Notes: a model not told the origin generated them from the sequence alone. A DNA stretch of 64,000 nucleotides from CAXBNB01 sp049115735 (GCA_049115735.1 JAGDZP010000003.1:100242-164241); one strand, 5' to 3'. Counted from the stretch's first letter, positions 44,392 through 54,858 are shown. Numbers and translations are program-made.

Positions 44392-46074
44392 ATGGCCAAA
44401 GCAGATATCGATTTTGAGAAGGAACTCTGGGATGCAGCGAATGAACTGAGGGGAGCGGTATCTGAAAACAACTACAAGAACTATATTCTTCCACTGGTAT
44501 TTCTCAAGCATCTGAGCGAACGCTATGAGATGGTACATGACGAACTGGATGAGCTACTCCATGATCCAAAGTCTGAGTACTACAGCACTGATAAGGAAGA
44601 GATCAACTATGTGCTAGAAGACCTGGATGAGTACCGATCACGTAACACTCTAAAGATACCAAAGGCGGCTTCCTGGCAGTATCTGAAAGACAATGCAGAG
44701 CAAGATGACATCAAAGTGATTATTGACGATGCATTTGATGTGATCCAGGAACTGCTCTCTGCCTACAATCCTCAGCTGAATAACCTGCTGCCAAGAATAT
44801 TTGTGCGTAGTGAGCTTTCACCCAAACAAACAGGCGGAATTATTAACTTGCTCTCTCACCCCAAGTTCTCAGAGAAAGAAAACCCTGAGAGTGATGTGCT
44901 TGGAAGGATATACGAATACTACATAGGTCGATTTGCCATGGCAGAGGGATCTGGTGCCGGACAGTTTTTTACACCGGGAAGTATAGTGCGACTGTTGGTG
45001 GAGATTCTTGAACCCTACAAGGGTAGGATATTTGACCCAGCCTGTGGTAGTGGAGGCATGTTCGTGCAGAGTTTGAAGTTCGTGAAAGAGCATGGCGGCA
45101 ACAAGGGAGATATTTCTATTTACGGGCAAGAGATGACTGCTCAGACGCTTCGGCTCTGCCTGATGAACCTTATGCTCAGGGAACTTTCTTTCGATGTGAA
45201 GCTGGGCAATTCCCTGCTCGATGATAAATTTCCGGAGCTGAAGGCTGACTACATCATCGCCAATCCGCCCTTCAACGTGAGCAACTGGCACCCGGAAGAC
45301 CTGCCCGATGGTGACCCACGCTTATTTGGGCCTATGGAAGAGTTCACTACTGACGGCAATGCCAACTACATGTGGATGCAGACCTTCTGGTACCACCTCA
45401 GTGAAACTGGTACAGCTGCCATAGTGATGGCCAATGGCGCCATGACCTCCAACACCAAAGGAGAGAAAAGTGCCCGGCAACACATGGTAGACAATAGTAT
45501 GGTAGATGCGATCGTGCGATTACCGGACAAGCTCTTCCTGACTACTGGTATACCTGCTTGTCTATTTATCCTGAGTAAGAACAGAGACGGAAGAGATGGC
45601 GCACATAGAGAGCGCATGAATGAAATACTCTTTATAGACGCCTCCAAGATGGGCACCATGGCCAGCCGCAAGCTCCGTGTCTTCTCGGATGATGACATCC
45701 AAAAAATCGGTGATACTTACCACGCCTGGAGAACTGCCACTCCCAACAACACCGTCATTGCGAGCGAAGCGAAGCAATCTGTTTCGGATACATCTATTCC
45801 CGGACTTGTTCCGGGATCCCTATCAGATCCAACCGAGGCAGGCAAAACATCCTACTCCAACACCCCCGGCTTCTCCTTCTCCGCCACCCTCGCAGATGTA
45901 AAAAAACAAGACTACAAACTCACCCCAGGCATCTATGTAGGTACAGAAGCGCAAGCCGACGATGGCATTCCTTTCGATGAAAAAATGGAAGAGTTGAAAA
46001 CAAAACTGACTCAGCAATTCGATAAGAGCAATGAACTGCAAGCGACAATTCAAACCAACCTTGATCGAATTTGA
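44392..46074 (+). CDS. hsdM: Type I restriction-modification methyltransferase subunit HsdM
   Basis: This N6-adenine methyltransferase of 560 residues is the M subunit of a Type I system. The helical N-terminal HsdM domain (FEKELWDAANELRGAVSENN) precedes the SAM-binding motif FDPACGSGGMF, the AGQFFTPGSIVRLL box and the catalytic motif NPPF (residues 291-294). After YHAWRTA, near residue 453, there is an in-frame segment of about 30 residues (VIASEAKQSVSDTSIP) encoded by a palindromic repeat and absent from ordinary HsdM. The normal sequence then resumes (GFSFSATLADVKKQDYKLTP). It starts the operon with the KAP NTPase, hsdS and hsdR. A surface position for the insertion is likely, so activity may be retained. 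Confidence 0.96.
   Translation: MAKADIDFEKELWDAANELRGAVSENNYKNYILPLVFLKHLSERYEMVHDELDELLHDPKSEYYSTDKEEINYVLEDLDEYRSRNTLKIPKAASWQYLKDNAEQDDIKVIIDDAFDVIQELLSAYNPQLNNLLPRIFVRSELSPKQTGGIINLLSHPKFSEKENPESDVLGRIYEYYIGRFAMAEGSGAGQFFTPGSIVRLLVEILEPYKGRIFDPACGSGGMFVQSLKFVKEHGGNKGDISIYGQEMTAQTLRLCLMNLMLRELSFDVKLGNSLLDDKFPELKADYIIANPPFNVSNWHPEDLPDGDPRLFGPMEEFTTDGNANYMWMQTFWYHLSETGTAAIVMANGAMTSNTKGEKSARQHMVDNSMVDAIVRLPDKLFLTTGIPACLFILSKNRDGRDGAHRERMNEILFIDASKMGTMASRKLRVFSDDDIQKIGDTYHAWRTATPNNTVIASEAKQSVSDTSIPGLVPGSLSDPTEAGKTSYSNTPGFSFSATLADVKKQDYKLTPGIYVGTEAQADDGIPFDEKMEELKTKLTQQFDKSNELQATIQTNLDRI
45757..45816 (+). repeat. Palindromic repeat inserted in frame within hsdM
   Basis: Two stem-loops lie in the hsdM coding sequence: ATTGC-N12-GCAAT (45757-45778) and TCCCGGA-CTTGT-TCCGGGA (45798-45816). 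This sequence type, with GCGAGCGAAGCGAAGC between the first arms, is a widespread bacterial intergenic palindrome recognised from memory. Here it is translated in frame as about 30 extra residues, like the palindromic elements known inside Rickettsia genes. Confidence 0.8.
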
Positions 46075-46075
46075 A

Positions 46076-49000
46076 ATGGAGAATCTCAACTTTTATAACA
46101 GATCACACTCGGAATACATTGAAATTGCCAAAGACATTTTAAATGCCGACCTAAACTTAGAATTTCAAATTCCAAGCAAAGAGCTTACAGTTCGACCAAG
46201 TCTTCTAAGTCTTAATCAAGAACCTGAAGATGGCACAATAATAGATGTACCTGCAATTGTTGAAGTTGATTATACCCTCTCTGTTGATTCGATTAAAGCT
46301 GTCGAGATCTTGAATCGTATCAATAACTATATTAAAGCCATATCCCCTGAAAGAGTAATATTGTTGTTCTTTCATGAAATCTCGAACGAAATATTTATTC
46401 AGCTCTCCGATGTGTTGTCTAGCTATGTCGAGAATAGATTTGATATATACGGCCCTGAACAAATTAGAAAAATTCTCCTTAAACGTACGGACATTCTGGA
46501 AAAATGGAACTTAGCCTCAGATTTTCAATCATCAGTTCCTCAAGAAAAAATAATTGATTTAAAACACGCTCTCTCCACAAATGCTAATGATCCAATTCTG
46601 ATACAAAAAGGCTTTAAAAAACAAGGCCTAATTGGATATATCTACTCTAAGAAACAAAAAAGTTCAGTACCACTTAATCAGGTTTTTTTAACGAATGTAG
46701 ATGACTATTTATACTACATAGATAGAAGATCGGAAACATTCAATGATAAGGATACTGATGAGAAAAAAATAATAGGCTATTTATCGCTTGAATCTAAACG
46801 ATCTGATCTAGAGCTAAAAAGATATTTTAGAAATAACCCTAATTGGGATCATTTTATAACGACCAGTCCTAATGAGACTCTTCTTCCAAATTTCGATTAC
46901 AAAATCGAACCAGGCAAAGACTTTGAAGGAAAGTATTTATTGCCAGAACCTAACAATCATACCAAACCACTATATGTATATTCAACACACCCTGAAGATC
47001 AACTTTTTATAAGTCCAAATATCAAAAGAGAGAATTCCTCAAATGAATTTGAGTCTAGCTCCAATGAAGATATTGAAGGAATAAATTCATTAATTCAATC
47101 AAAACTAAATTCTGATGCAGAATTCTGGTGGATATCTGATCATGAAAAAGCTTGGGGAGAAAATACTCCATCTTTTCTTGGAAGCCCATTCCAATTCGGT
47201 TTAATAAATGGAATGAATATTATGCCAAAGCCAGGTGATATTGCTATTGTCTCAAATGGTCTACATGGTAAAATGGAAGGGGTGTTCGAAGTAGAGAAAA
47301 TAGTTAATGGATACGTACAGGCTATATACAAATATGAGTTCCAAACTAAGACTTCAATTGAAGTCTTATCCGAAAACAAATTGCTATATGATGCCGGATT
47401 TGTTGGTATTAACTTGGGAGGATTTGATATAATAAGTAAAGAGGTTTTCCAAGAAATCATCAACACAACGGAGCTGAAAGCTGACAATGAGATAACCCAT
47501 ATTCAAAACACTGCTCAAAAAACGAAAATAGATAATGACGGAGCTATGGCTCCAAAGGACTTCTTAGGATTTGAAAATGACATCAGGGCATTCAGTATAA
47601 CCCTAGCACAAAAAAGACTTGTACCACCAGTTGCGGTGGCTCTTTTTGGGAATTGGGGTACAGGAAAAAGTTTCTTCATGCACCACCTGGAGAAGAATAT
47701 TGACCACCTTTCCGAATTTCAGAGCTTTTCTGACAAATTACCTAGAGAGGGAGCACCTAAGCCATTTTGTGAAGGGGTAGTACAAATCAAATTCAATGCT
47801 TGGTCCTATTTGGATACAAGCCTGTGGGCAGGCTTGATTGCCAACATTTTTGAAAAGCTCGACGAATATGTTTCTGGTAAAAATGTTATTGAAGCTGAAA
47901 AAGAAAAAGCTAGAAAAATCATAGCTGATAAACTAGATATTGTAGCTCTTGAAAAGGAAAACCTAAAAATTGAGATTGATGAATTGAGCATAAAACGAGA
48001 GAAAATTGAGACTGATCTAAGAGATCTAGAGAAGTCTAAAGAAACGATGTACGATTCGGTAAAAGAAAAGACACTGGATGAGTTAAAAAAAGAGGCTCGA
48101 AAACAAACGGAAGATCTCGAAGAAACAATCAAGGAACAACTAGATCAATATGGAATAAGCAAACATAGGATTGAAGAATTGTCTCCAAGTGTTCTTCTAG
48201 ATGAAATGACATCTTGGTTCACATTTGCAAAAAATGTTGGCCGATTCAATAAATGGCAGTTAAGAATTGGTCTTGTGCTCACCGGGTTGTTAGTGACTTT
48301 CGCAATTGATCCGGGCAATTATTTAACCGAGCTTAAGGAGCAATTAAATGCTGGTTTAGTGTATTTTATTGGGATTGGAGGAGGCATCTTTTCTAAAGTC
48401 TATTCCTCATTTAGCAAGTATAAAACACTGCTTGAACCAGTTATCGCCTACAAAAACAAATTCAATAACAGTTTTGAAAAGGTGAAGCTAGACTATGACA
48501 AATCGCTGATCAACTTAAATAGTCAACTAGCAAGCACATCCGAGAAGATTTTCGATCAGAAAGAAAAATTACTTGTAGTAGAAAAAGAGATTAAGAAATA
48601 CAACTATGAATTAGAGCACTCAGCTACTAAACGTGCGTTTTTCGATTTTATCCAGCGAAAAGCAGATGAAGAAAGTTATGAGAGCCATTTGGGTTTGATT
48701 TCGTTGATAAGGCGTGATTTTGAAAAGCTAAGTGGCCTATTTGAAGAAGTTAATATCCCAGATAATCTACCATTCGATGAGCTACATGAGATGGCGATTA
48801 GGCAGAATGAAAACAATGACTTTAGACAATTGTTCTCTAAACCCTTGGACCGAATAATTCTGTATATCGATGATCTTGACCGATGCGATGATGACAAGGT
48901 ATTAGAAGTACTAGAAGCAGTTCATTTGTTAATGGCATTTCCTTTGTTCATTGTGGTTGTAGGGGTGGACAAGAGGTGTGTGAGTAATGCTTTGAGATAT

Positions 49001-49756
49001 CGTAATATTCTGAAATATACCAATATGGCAAATGTCACCCCTAAGGAATTGAAAGGTGATTACGATATTGAGGTAATCGAACCAGAAGAATACCTTGAGA
49101 AGATTTTTCAAATTCCATTTAGACTTAAAGCGGCAAAGCCAGATGCCATCAAAGGACTCATTGGAAATTTATTGAAGAATGAAATTGAAGTTGCTGAGGA
49201 AATACCGGAGGAGAATGAGGATAAGGATGAAAAAGCATATGACGAGGCAGAGAAACAAGAAGATAAAAGTAATGTCCCAAAATCAATACCAAAATCTGAA
49301 GAACCGACCAATGTTGCTCCTGAAGATCTACTCATCACACAGACGGAATTAGCTTACTTAAAAGAAGTATCTGTCATTGTGGGAGATACTCCTAGAACAA
49401 TCAAAAGATTCATCAACATCTACCGCATTATCAGAGCACATGAGCAATTGAACTATAGAAAAAAAGAAAAGGACATGGATTTCCTAATCATCATGTTTGT
49501 TCTAGGCTTGGGAATTGGGAATTTTCGAGAGAAGTCTGATTTAATATTTAAGAATTGCATGGAGAATGAGGATAAAAATCTTCGAGAGGTTTTAGAAATG
49601 TATCCTAAACCTGAAGAGGACCATGAACCGAATTTAAGCCCTAAAAAGATAAAAGATATGTTAGAAAAAACTGATACACTCAAATTGCTCTTATCAGTTT
49701 CTACGACAGAACTCAACAACTACATTCAATTTGTTAACAGATTCTCATTCAACTAA
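46076..49756 (+). CDS. KAP family P-loop NTPase embedded in the Type I operon
   Basis: This is a 1226-residue protein starting at ATG 46076, one base after the hsdM stop; an earlier in-frame ATG at 46031 lies inside hsdM. The N-terminal 480 residues are not recognised. The KAP domain follows: Walker A GNWGTGKS (residues 525-532), a long coiled coil, a membrane-associated insertion (about 740-790, GLVLTGLLVTFA and GLVYFIGIGGGIF), then Walker B ILYIDDLDRC (Asp932, Asp933, Asp935) and VVVGVDKRCV. An acidic linker separates a helical C-terminus. KAP NTPases are usually membrane-linked, and several occur in phage-defence loci. Its place between hsdM and hsdS, with 4 bases to hsdS, implies co-expression with restriction. 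Confidence 0.87.
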   Translation: MENLNFYNRSHSEYIEIAKDILNADLNLEFQIPSKELTVRPSLLSLNQEPEDGTIIDVPAIVEVDYTLSVDSIKAVEILNRINNYIKAISPERVILLFFHEISNEIFIQLSDVLSSYVENRFDIYGPEQIRKILLKRTDILEKWNLASDFQSSVPQEKIIDLKHALSTNANDPILIQKGFKKQGLIGYIYSKKQKSSVPLNQVFLTNVDDYLYYIDRRSETFNDKDTDEKKIIGYLSLESKRSDLELKRYFRNNPNWDHFITTSPNETLLPNFDYKIEPGKDFEGKYLLPEPNNHTKPLYVYSTHPEDQLFISPNIKRENSSNEFESSSNEDIEGINSLIQSKLNSDAEFWWISDHEKAWGENTPSFLGSPFQFGLINGMNIMPKPGDIAIVSNGLHGKMEGVFEVEKIVNGYVQAIYKYEFQTKTSIEVLSENKLLYDAGFVGINLGGFDIISKEVFQEIINTTELKADNEITHIQNTAQKTKIDNDGAMAPKDFLGFENDIRAFSITLAQKRLVPPVAVALFGNWGTGKSFFMHHLEKNIDHLSEFQSFSDKLPREGAPKPFCEGVVQIKFNAWSYLDTSLWAGLIANIFEKLDEYVSGKNVIEAEKEKARKIIADKLDIVALEKENLKIEIDELSIKREKIETDLRDLEKSKETMYDSVKEKTLDELKKEARKQTEDLEETIKEQLDQYGISKHRIEELSPSVLLDEMTSWFTFAKNVGRFNKWQLRIGLVLTGLLVTFAIDPGNYLTELKEQLNAGLVYFIGIGGGIFSKVYSSFSKYKTLLEPVIAYKNKFNNSFEKVKLDYDKSLINLNSQLASTSEKIFDQKEKLLVVEKEIKKYNYELEHSATKRAFFDFIQRKADEESYESHLGLISLIRRDFEKLSGLFEEVNIPDNLPFDELHEMAIRQNENNDFRQLFSKPLDRIILYIDDLDRCDDDKVLEVLEAVHLLMAFPLFIVVVGVDKRCVSNALRYRNILKYTNMANVTPKELKGDYDIEVIEPEEYLEKIFQIPFRLKAAKPDAIKGLIGNLLKNEIEVAEEIPEENEDKDEKAYDEAEKQEDKSNVPKSIPKSEEPTNVAPEDLLITQTELAYLKEVSVIVGDTPRTIKRFINIYRIIRAHEQLNYRKKEKDMDFLIIMFVLGLGIGNFREKSDLIFKNCMENEDKNLREVLEMYPKPEEDHEPNLSPKKIKDMLEKTDTLKLLLSVSTTELNNYIQFVNRFSFN

Positions 49757-49760
49757 CCTA

Positions 49761-50927
49761 ATGCCTCAAAACTGGAAAACATATAAGCTCGGAGAGGTTG
49801 CTAAGATTAAGTATGGCAAGGATCATAAAAAACTTGATGCTGGATCAATACCATGTATTGGTACTGGAGGTGTAATGCGATATGTTGACTCTTTTTTATC
49901 TGAAAAGGAATCTGTTCTGATTCCTAGAAAGGGTTCTTTAAATAATATCTACTAAATAAATGAGCCGTTCTGGACGGTTGACACATTATTTTGGACTCAG
50001 GTAGATCAAGAATTTGTAATCGCAAAATATCTCTACTACTATTTAAAGACCATTGATTTTGTTTCTAAGGACGTTGGGTCAGCAGTTCCTAGTTTGACTA
50101 CTGAAATACTAAATAACCTTGATCTGCTTCTCCCCCCACTCCCCGAACAACAAGCCATCGCCCAAATCCTCTCATCGTTAGACGACAAAATCGAGCTCAA
50201 TCTCCAGATGAATAAAACACTGGAGGAAATGGCCATGATCCTCTACAAACACTGGTTTGTGGATTTTGGACCTTTTAAGTACGGCCAATTCATCGACTCA
50301 GCACTCGGATCAATTCCTAAAGGGTGGGAGGTGAAGAAAATGGGTGAATTGGTTGATCTGAAACAAGGATTGGCAATTAACAAGAAAACAAGTCATTTGC
50401 TATGTGAAAAGAATGACGATTCAATTCCTCTATTCAAAATTCGAGATTTATTGCAAGACACAGTTGAGCATTATGTTAGGAGAGATGAAGTTCCAAAACA
50501 ATGTATTGCTGATGAAAGCGATTTGATATTTTCAAGAACAGGACAAGTAGGGCATGTTTTTAGATGGAAGAAGGGATGTGTACATAATAATTGCTTCAAA
50601 ATTATTCCAACAAAAGAGTTGAATAAGGAGTATCTCTACCAATTCTTAATTGATCCAAAATTCAGACAGTTTGCCAATGAAATAGCATCAGGGTCAGTTC
50701 AAAAAGATCTAAATCACTCGACATTTAAGAATATACCTTTCTTGCTACCACCTCTTGAACTGCAATTAAAATTTGACGAAATAGTAAGCCCAACTATTGT
50801 AGGAATAAATGAAAATAGAAAAGAAAATAGAACTCTCACCGCCCTTCGAGACACCCTACTCCCCAAGCTCATCAGTGGAGAAGTAAGAGTCAAGGATGTC
50901 GAACAAACTGTAGCCGAAGCATTATGA
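49761..50927 (+). pseudogene. hsdS: Type I specificity subunit HsdS with premature stop
   Basis: A single frame from ATG 49761 to the stop at 50925 encodes a complete HsdS layout of 388 codons, but codon 65 is TAA (49953-49955). The first part is WKTYKLGEVAKIKYGKDHKK, the start of target-recognition domain 1. After the stop the same frame continues with INEPFWTVDTLFW and LPPLPEQQAIAQILSSLDDK (central conserved region), then GWEVKKMGELVDLKQG (domain 2) and the second conserved region LPPLELQLKFDEIV. At this position relatives usually have Tyr, so one base change created the stop. The downstream part, perhaps from TTG 50094, could give a half-subunit with one recognition domain. Without S activity the system cannot recognise DNA. 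Confidence 0.86.
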
Positions 50928-53926
50928 CAGAGATGAAGGAAATCACCGTGCAGCATGCAGCCATCGAGTGGTTAACTTCCCTGGGGTACATCCACCAGGA
51001 GGGCAACAGCCTCGATCGTGACTTGAAAAAGGTGGTGCTGGATCACCAACTTCGTTCGTTTTTACAGAAAACTTATCCGGATCTTCCTACAACAGCTATT
51101 CAGGAAGCCATGACAACTTTCACACAGCAGGAAGGCATGGATCTGGATCACCGCAACCGGGATTTTCATCGCAAGATGACACAGGGTATTTCTATCTCAT
51201 GGAAAGATGCAGATGGCAAGGAGCAAGCCCGGCACATGTATCCCATCAACTACGAGGCGCCTGATCAGAACAGCTTTATGTGTGCGGACGAGGTACGGAT
51301 TGTTGGCAAGAATAACCGTCGAACAGATCTCCTGATCTTCATCAATGGCCTGCCGGTTATTGTATTTGAGTTTAAGAACATGTTTGATGCGGAAGTGGGC
51401 GTGGACAATGCCTATCGGCAGATCGGCCATTACATCCAGGACATTCCTCAGTTGTTTGATTATAATGCCATCACGGTGGTTTCTGACGGCATGGAGGCAC
51501 TGCATGGCATGTATAGCTCAGCGCTGGAGTGGTACGCTCCATGGAAGAGCCTGACCGGTGATGATACCGAGCAGCAGTTGTCGCTTCAGTTGGAGACGTT
51601 GCTCAAGGGACTGTTCCCAAAAGAGACCCTGCTCAACTACCTCAAGAACTTCATTTTCCACGAAGACCACAACGGCAAAATCATCAAGAAAGGCGCTAAG
51701 TACCACCAGTTCTGGGGCATCAACAAAGCGGTGGGCAGTGCCCTGCAAAACATTAAACCAAAAGGAGATGGTCGCCTGGGTGTCATCTGGCACACACAGG
51801 GTTCGGGGAAGAGTATCTCCATGGCCATTCTTACCGGCATTTTGAGAGCACTGCCAAAGATGAAAAACCCGACCATCGTCATCCAGGTAGATCGATCCGA
51901 TCTGGATCAGCAGCTTTACGAAAATTTTGTCCTTTGCAAGGATCTGGTCGGGGATGTGCAGCATGCCGAAACGACAGACGAACTCCGGGCAATGCTCAGT
52001 ACCGATGGTGGAGGAGTGGTCTTCACCACCATTGAGAAGTTTCGACTCAAGGACCTGGAGGATGGCAAAGAAGTAGCGCATCCCGTATTGTCTGAGCGTT
52101 ACAACCTGATCGTAATGGCTGACGAAGCGCACCGTACCCAGTATGGCTTCAAGGATGGTGGCTTTGCACAAAACATCCGAATCGCCCTGCCCAATGCCTC
52201 GTTCATCGGATTTACAGGTACACCCGTGGATGGCAAAGGAGCCGATACTGAGGTGGTATTTGGGGATACCATTCACACCTACGACATCAAGCAAGCCGTG
52301 GATGATGGCGCTACAGTTCCCATCTACTACGAACCCAAAATGGTGCCGCTAAACATCAAGGCAGAATACAGCCATGAACTTGAGCATATTGAGGATTCTG
52401 ATGAAGGAAACAATCATGCGGTTTGGGCTGCTATAGAAGATGCAGCAGGAGCTGAAGATCGTGTAAAGCGGGTAGCTAGGGACATTCTAACGCACTTTCA
52501 GGCACGGGTGGCCTCATTGGATGGTAAAGCTATGATCGTCTGTATGAGCCGCCGTAATTGCGTTAAAATGTATGATGCCATAACCGCATTGGAGGGCTGT
52601 CCAGAAGTAGCCGTTATCATGACCAGCAACATCGGACAGGACCCGGAATCCTGGAACCCTCACGTGCGCACCAAGGACAGCATGGAGGCCATCAAAAAGC
52701 GTTTTCGTACGCCGGATGATCCCTTGAAATTAGTGATCGTCAGGGACATGTGGCTGACGGGATTCGATGCACCGTGCGCTCATACCATGTATGTGGATAA
52801 GATCATGAAAGGCCACAACCTTATGCAAGCCATCGCTCGCATCAATCGGGTATTCGAAGACAAGCCCAATGGCTTGGTGGTAGATTTTATAGGGATATCC
52901 AATTTTTTAGCGGAAGCGACAAAAAAATACACTGGAGCAGGTGGTGATGGTCAACCTACTGTCGATATCGAAGCTGCAGTTGAGTTGTGCCTGGAGCAAT
53001 TTCAAAAAGTCAAAGACCTGATGGGCAATTTTGACCTGGACACCATCAATGCCATGAGCGAATCAGAAAAACTGTCCTGGTCTGGCAACCTGGTAAATGA
53101 GTTGATGAGTTCTGATCAGATAACAGATACCTTCCTGAAGGAGGAAAGAAAATTGACCGAATTGGTTGCCATGACCAACTCAGACGAGCGGATCTGGCCG
53201 ATCCAGGAGGAGGTAGGCATTATCCAAAAAATCCGTGATGTCATCCGAAAGATCAAAACGCCCCCAGGCCCTCAGCGCAATAAGAATGAAAGAATCAAAG
53301 ACCTGATCAGTCAATCCATTGAGTCGCATAAGATCGTGGACCTGGCCGCTATGTACGACCTGGACAGGATAGACATCTCCATCATCGATGATGCTTTTCA
53401 AGCCACTGTCAAGGACAAAGGGGCGGAGAATATTAAAGTTGAGTTGCTTCGTCGCATCATCAATGATGAACTGAAAGTAAGGATGACCAAGAACATCCAG
53501 AAGATGACCAGCCTCAAAGATGAATTGGAAAAAGTATTGAGCAACTATCACAAGAACAGCCTGGATTCAATCGCTGCTATAAAGCACTTGCTTGATATAG
53601 CCACCGAGTTGCAAGCCGATGACAAACGTACCAGGGAGCTTGGCCTCTCAGAAGATGAGTTGGCCTTTTACGATCTTCTCTCGGCTAATGAAAAAATCCT
53701 GAACGAAACAGGCCCATTACAGGACCTGGTACATAAGGTAGTTGCTTCCGTCAAGAAAAACCTCCAGCTCGACTGGACCAAAAAAGAAGATGCACGTGCA
53801 GCTATCCGACTGGCCGTCAAAAAAGAACTCAAAGGAAAAGTACCCTTCTCGGCTCTCGATGATTTGTTAAAAGAAGTAATTGAGCAGGCGGAGGGTCAGT
53901 ATTCGGATTGGCCGATGGAGGGGTAG
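50924..53926 (+). CDS. hsdR: Type I restriction endonuclease subunit HsdR
   Basis: This motor and nuclease subunit has 1000 residues. The N-terminal PD-(D/E)xK nuclease is intact (Asp135 in RRTDLL, then Glu149 and Lys151 in FEFK). The superfamily 2 helicase follows: Walker A QGSGKS (Lys296), motif II DEAH (residues 400-403), motif III FIGFTGTP and motif VI QAIARINRVF. The C-terminal helical region binds the methyltransferase core. The start overlaps the hsdS stop by 4 bases (ATGA). All catalytic residues are present, so the broken element of this locus is hsdS, not hsdR. A small gene of unknown function follows 22 bases later. Confidence 0.97.
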   Translation: MTEMKEITVQHAAIEWLTSLGYIHQEGNSLDRDLKKVVLDHQLRSFLQKTYPDLPTTAIQEAMTTFTQQEGMDLDHRNRDFHRKMTQGISISWKDADGKEQARHMYPINYEAPDQNSFMCADEVRIVGKNNRRTDLLIFINGLPVIVFEFKNMFDAEVGVDNAYRQIGHYIQDIPQLFDYNAITVVSDGMEALHGMYSSALEWYAPWKSLTGDDTEQQLSLQLETLLKGLFPKETLLNYLKNFIFHEDHNGKIIKKGAKYHQFWGINKAVGSALQNIKPKGDGRLGVIWHTQGSGKSISMAILTGILRALPKMKNPTIVIQVDRSDLDQQLYENFVLCKDLVGDVQHAETTDELRAMLSTDGGGVVFTTIEKFRLKDLEDGKEVAHPVLSERYNLIVMADEAHRTQYGFKDGGFAQNIRIALPNASFIGFTGTPVDGKGADTEVVFGDTIHTYDIKQAVDDGATVPIYYEPKMVPLNIKAEYSHELEHIEDSDEGNNHAVWAAIEDAAGAEDRVKRVARDILTHFQARVASLDGKAMIVCMSRRNCVKMYDAITALEGCPEVAVIMTSNIGQDPESWNPHVRTKDSMEAIKKRFRTPDDPLKLVIVRDMWLTGFDAPCAHTMYVDKIMKGHNLMQAIARINRVFEDKPNGLVVDFIGISNFLAEATKKYTGAGGDGQPTVDIEAAVELCLEQFQKVKDLMGNFDLDTINAMSESEKLSWSGNLVNELMSSDQITDTFLKEERKLTELVAMTNSDERIWPIQEEVGIIQKIRDVIRKIKTPPGPQRNKNERIKDLISQSIESHKIVDLAAMYDLDRIDISIIDDAFQATVKDKGAENIKVELLRRIINDELKVRMTKNIQKMTSLKDELEKVLSNYHKNSLDSIAAIKHLLDIATELQADDKRTRELGLSEDELAFYDLLSANEKILNETGPLQDLVHKVVASVKKNLQLDWTKKEDARAAIRLAVKKELKGKVPFSALDDLLKEVIEQAEGQYSDWPMEG

Positions 53927-53948
53927 ATATCTAGTTGCCAAGGAGTAA

Positions 53949-54668
53949 ATGAATTCAAGAAGCGATAGACATATGCCTATGCAAAATATTAAAGTAATAG
54001 CCTCCGTGCACAATGAAATCGGGCCCTGTAATCCCGATTCTCTTTACAATATTTTAATGTCGATTAGGCCTGAGGTTATTTTCGAAGAACAAACCGATGA
54101 TGAATACTATCGAAAGCTTTACCAACCCGATAATAATTCGTCAATTATTGAAATCAAAGCTATCAAAAAGTATAAAGAAAATTTTGATGTTGTTTGCGTA
54201 CCTGTTGATTTAGAGCCTGAGCTTTACCTTACAATGCAGAAAAAAGATTATTATCATGACTACTTTAAAAAGTATGATATTATCAGAAAGGTGAATGCTG
54301 AGATCCACGAAAACATCAAAAAAGAGGGGTTCAATTTCTTAAATAGCGATAAGCTTCTGAAACTAGACCTAGAGTTGAAAAAACGCCAAGATGAATTGGT
54401 GCAATTTGGAAGCCCTTTTAGCTTAAACCCAATGAAGGATCTACACGAATCATTTCTGAAGGAGAATGAGGAACGAGAATCAGCGATGATCGAAAACATT
54501 TATTCGTTTTCTAAAACAAGCTCATATGAGAAAGCTGTGTTCATTCCTGGTTTTTCTCATTTAGAACCGTTAATCAAAAAAATAATGTCTTATGAAACCG
54601 AGGATGATTTTAAGATTAATTGGTCATTCTATGGCGACAGTATTCATATCAAAAATAATAAAGATTGA
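53949..54668 (+). CDS. Uncharacterised protein, possibly TraB/TIKI-like
   Basis: This protein of 239 residues (M53949; alternative starts at 53973 or 53979) is not clearly recognised. It opens with a strand ending in a histidine and glycine (KVIASVHNEIG), then IRPEVIFEEQ. Near the end it has RESAMIENIYSFSKTSSYEK followed by AVFIPGFSHLEPLI. The pattern of an early xxxxH..G, a P.(V)I..E, a late R...M...I and a final GxxH resembles the TraB/PrgY/TIKI fold, which includes metal-dependent hydrolases and EreA/ChaN-like enzymes. The likeness is by pattern only. It follows hsdR by 22 bases in the same direction, so it may be an accessory defence gene in this operon. Confidence 0.4.
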   Translation: MNSRSDRHMPMQNIKVIASVHNEIGPCNPDSLYNILMSIRPEVIFEEQTDDEYYRKLYQPDNNSSIIEIKAIKKYKENFDVVCVPVDLEPELYLTMQKKDYYHDYFKKYDIIRKVNAEIHENIKKEGFNFLNSDKLLKLDLELKKRQDELVQFGSPFSLNPMKDLHESFLKENEERESAMIENIYSFSKTSSYEKAVFIPGFSHLEPLIKKIMSYETEDDFKINWSFYGDSIHIKNNKD

Positions 54669-54858
54669 TGTAGGTATGATCTTTTGAGGGGTGTATTGTT
54701 AGTGTATGATTGTCGACTTGGCAAGAGAGGGTAGAGCAAAAGTTGGGATTGTCAATTAAGAGTAATAAAATAAGCTGAATGTCAGTATTGTAATTGACCG
54801 ATGGTGGGGTAATAATGAGCAAATTAGGTCTAATGAGAATGATGGGAAGGGAGTACTT

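Noticed and set aside
51518..52294. A 258-codon minus-strand reading
   Set aside because: It is a shadow of the hsdR helicase domain.
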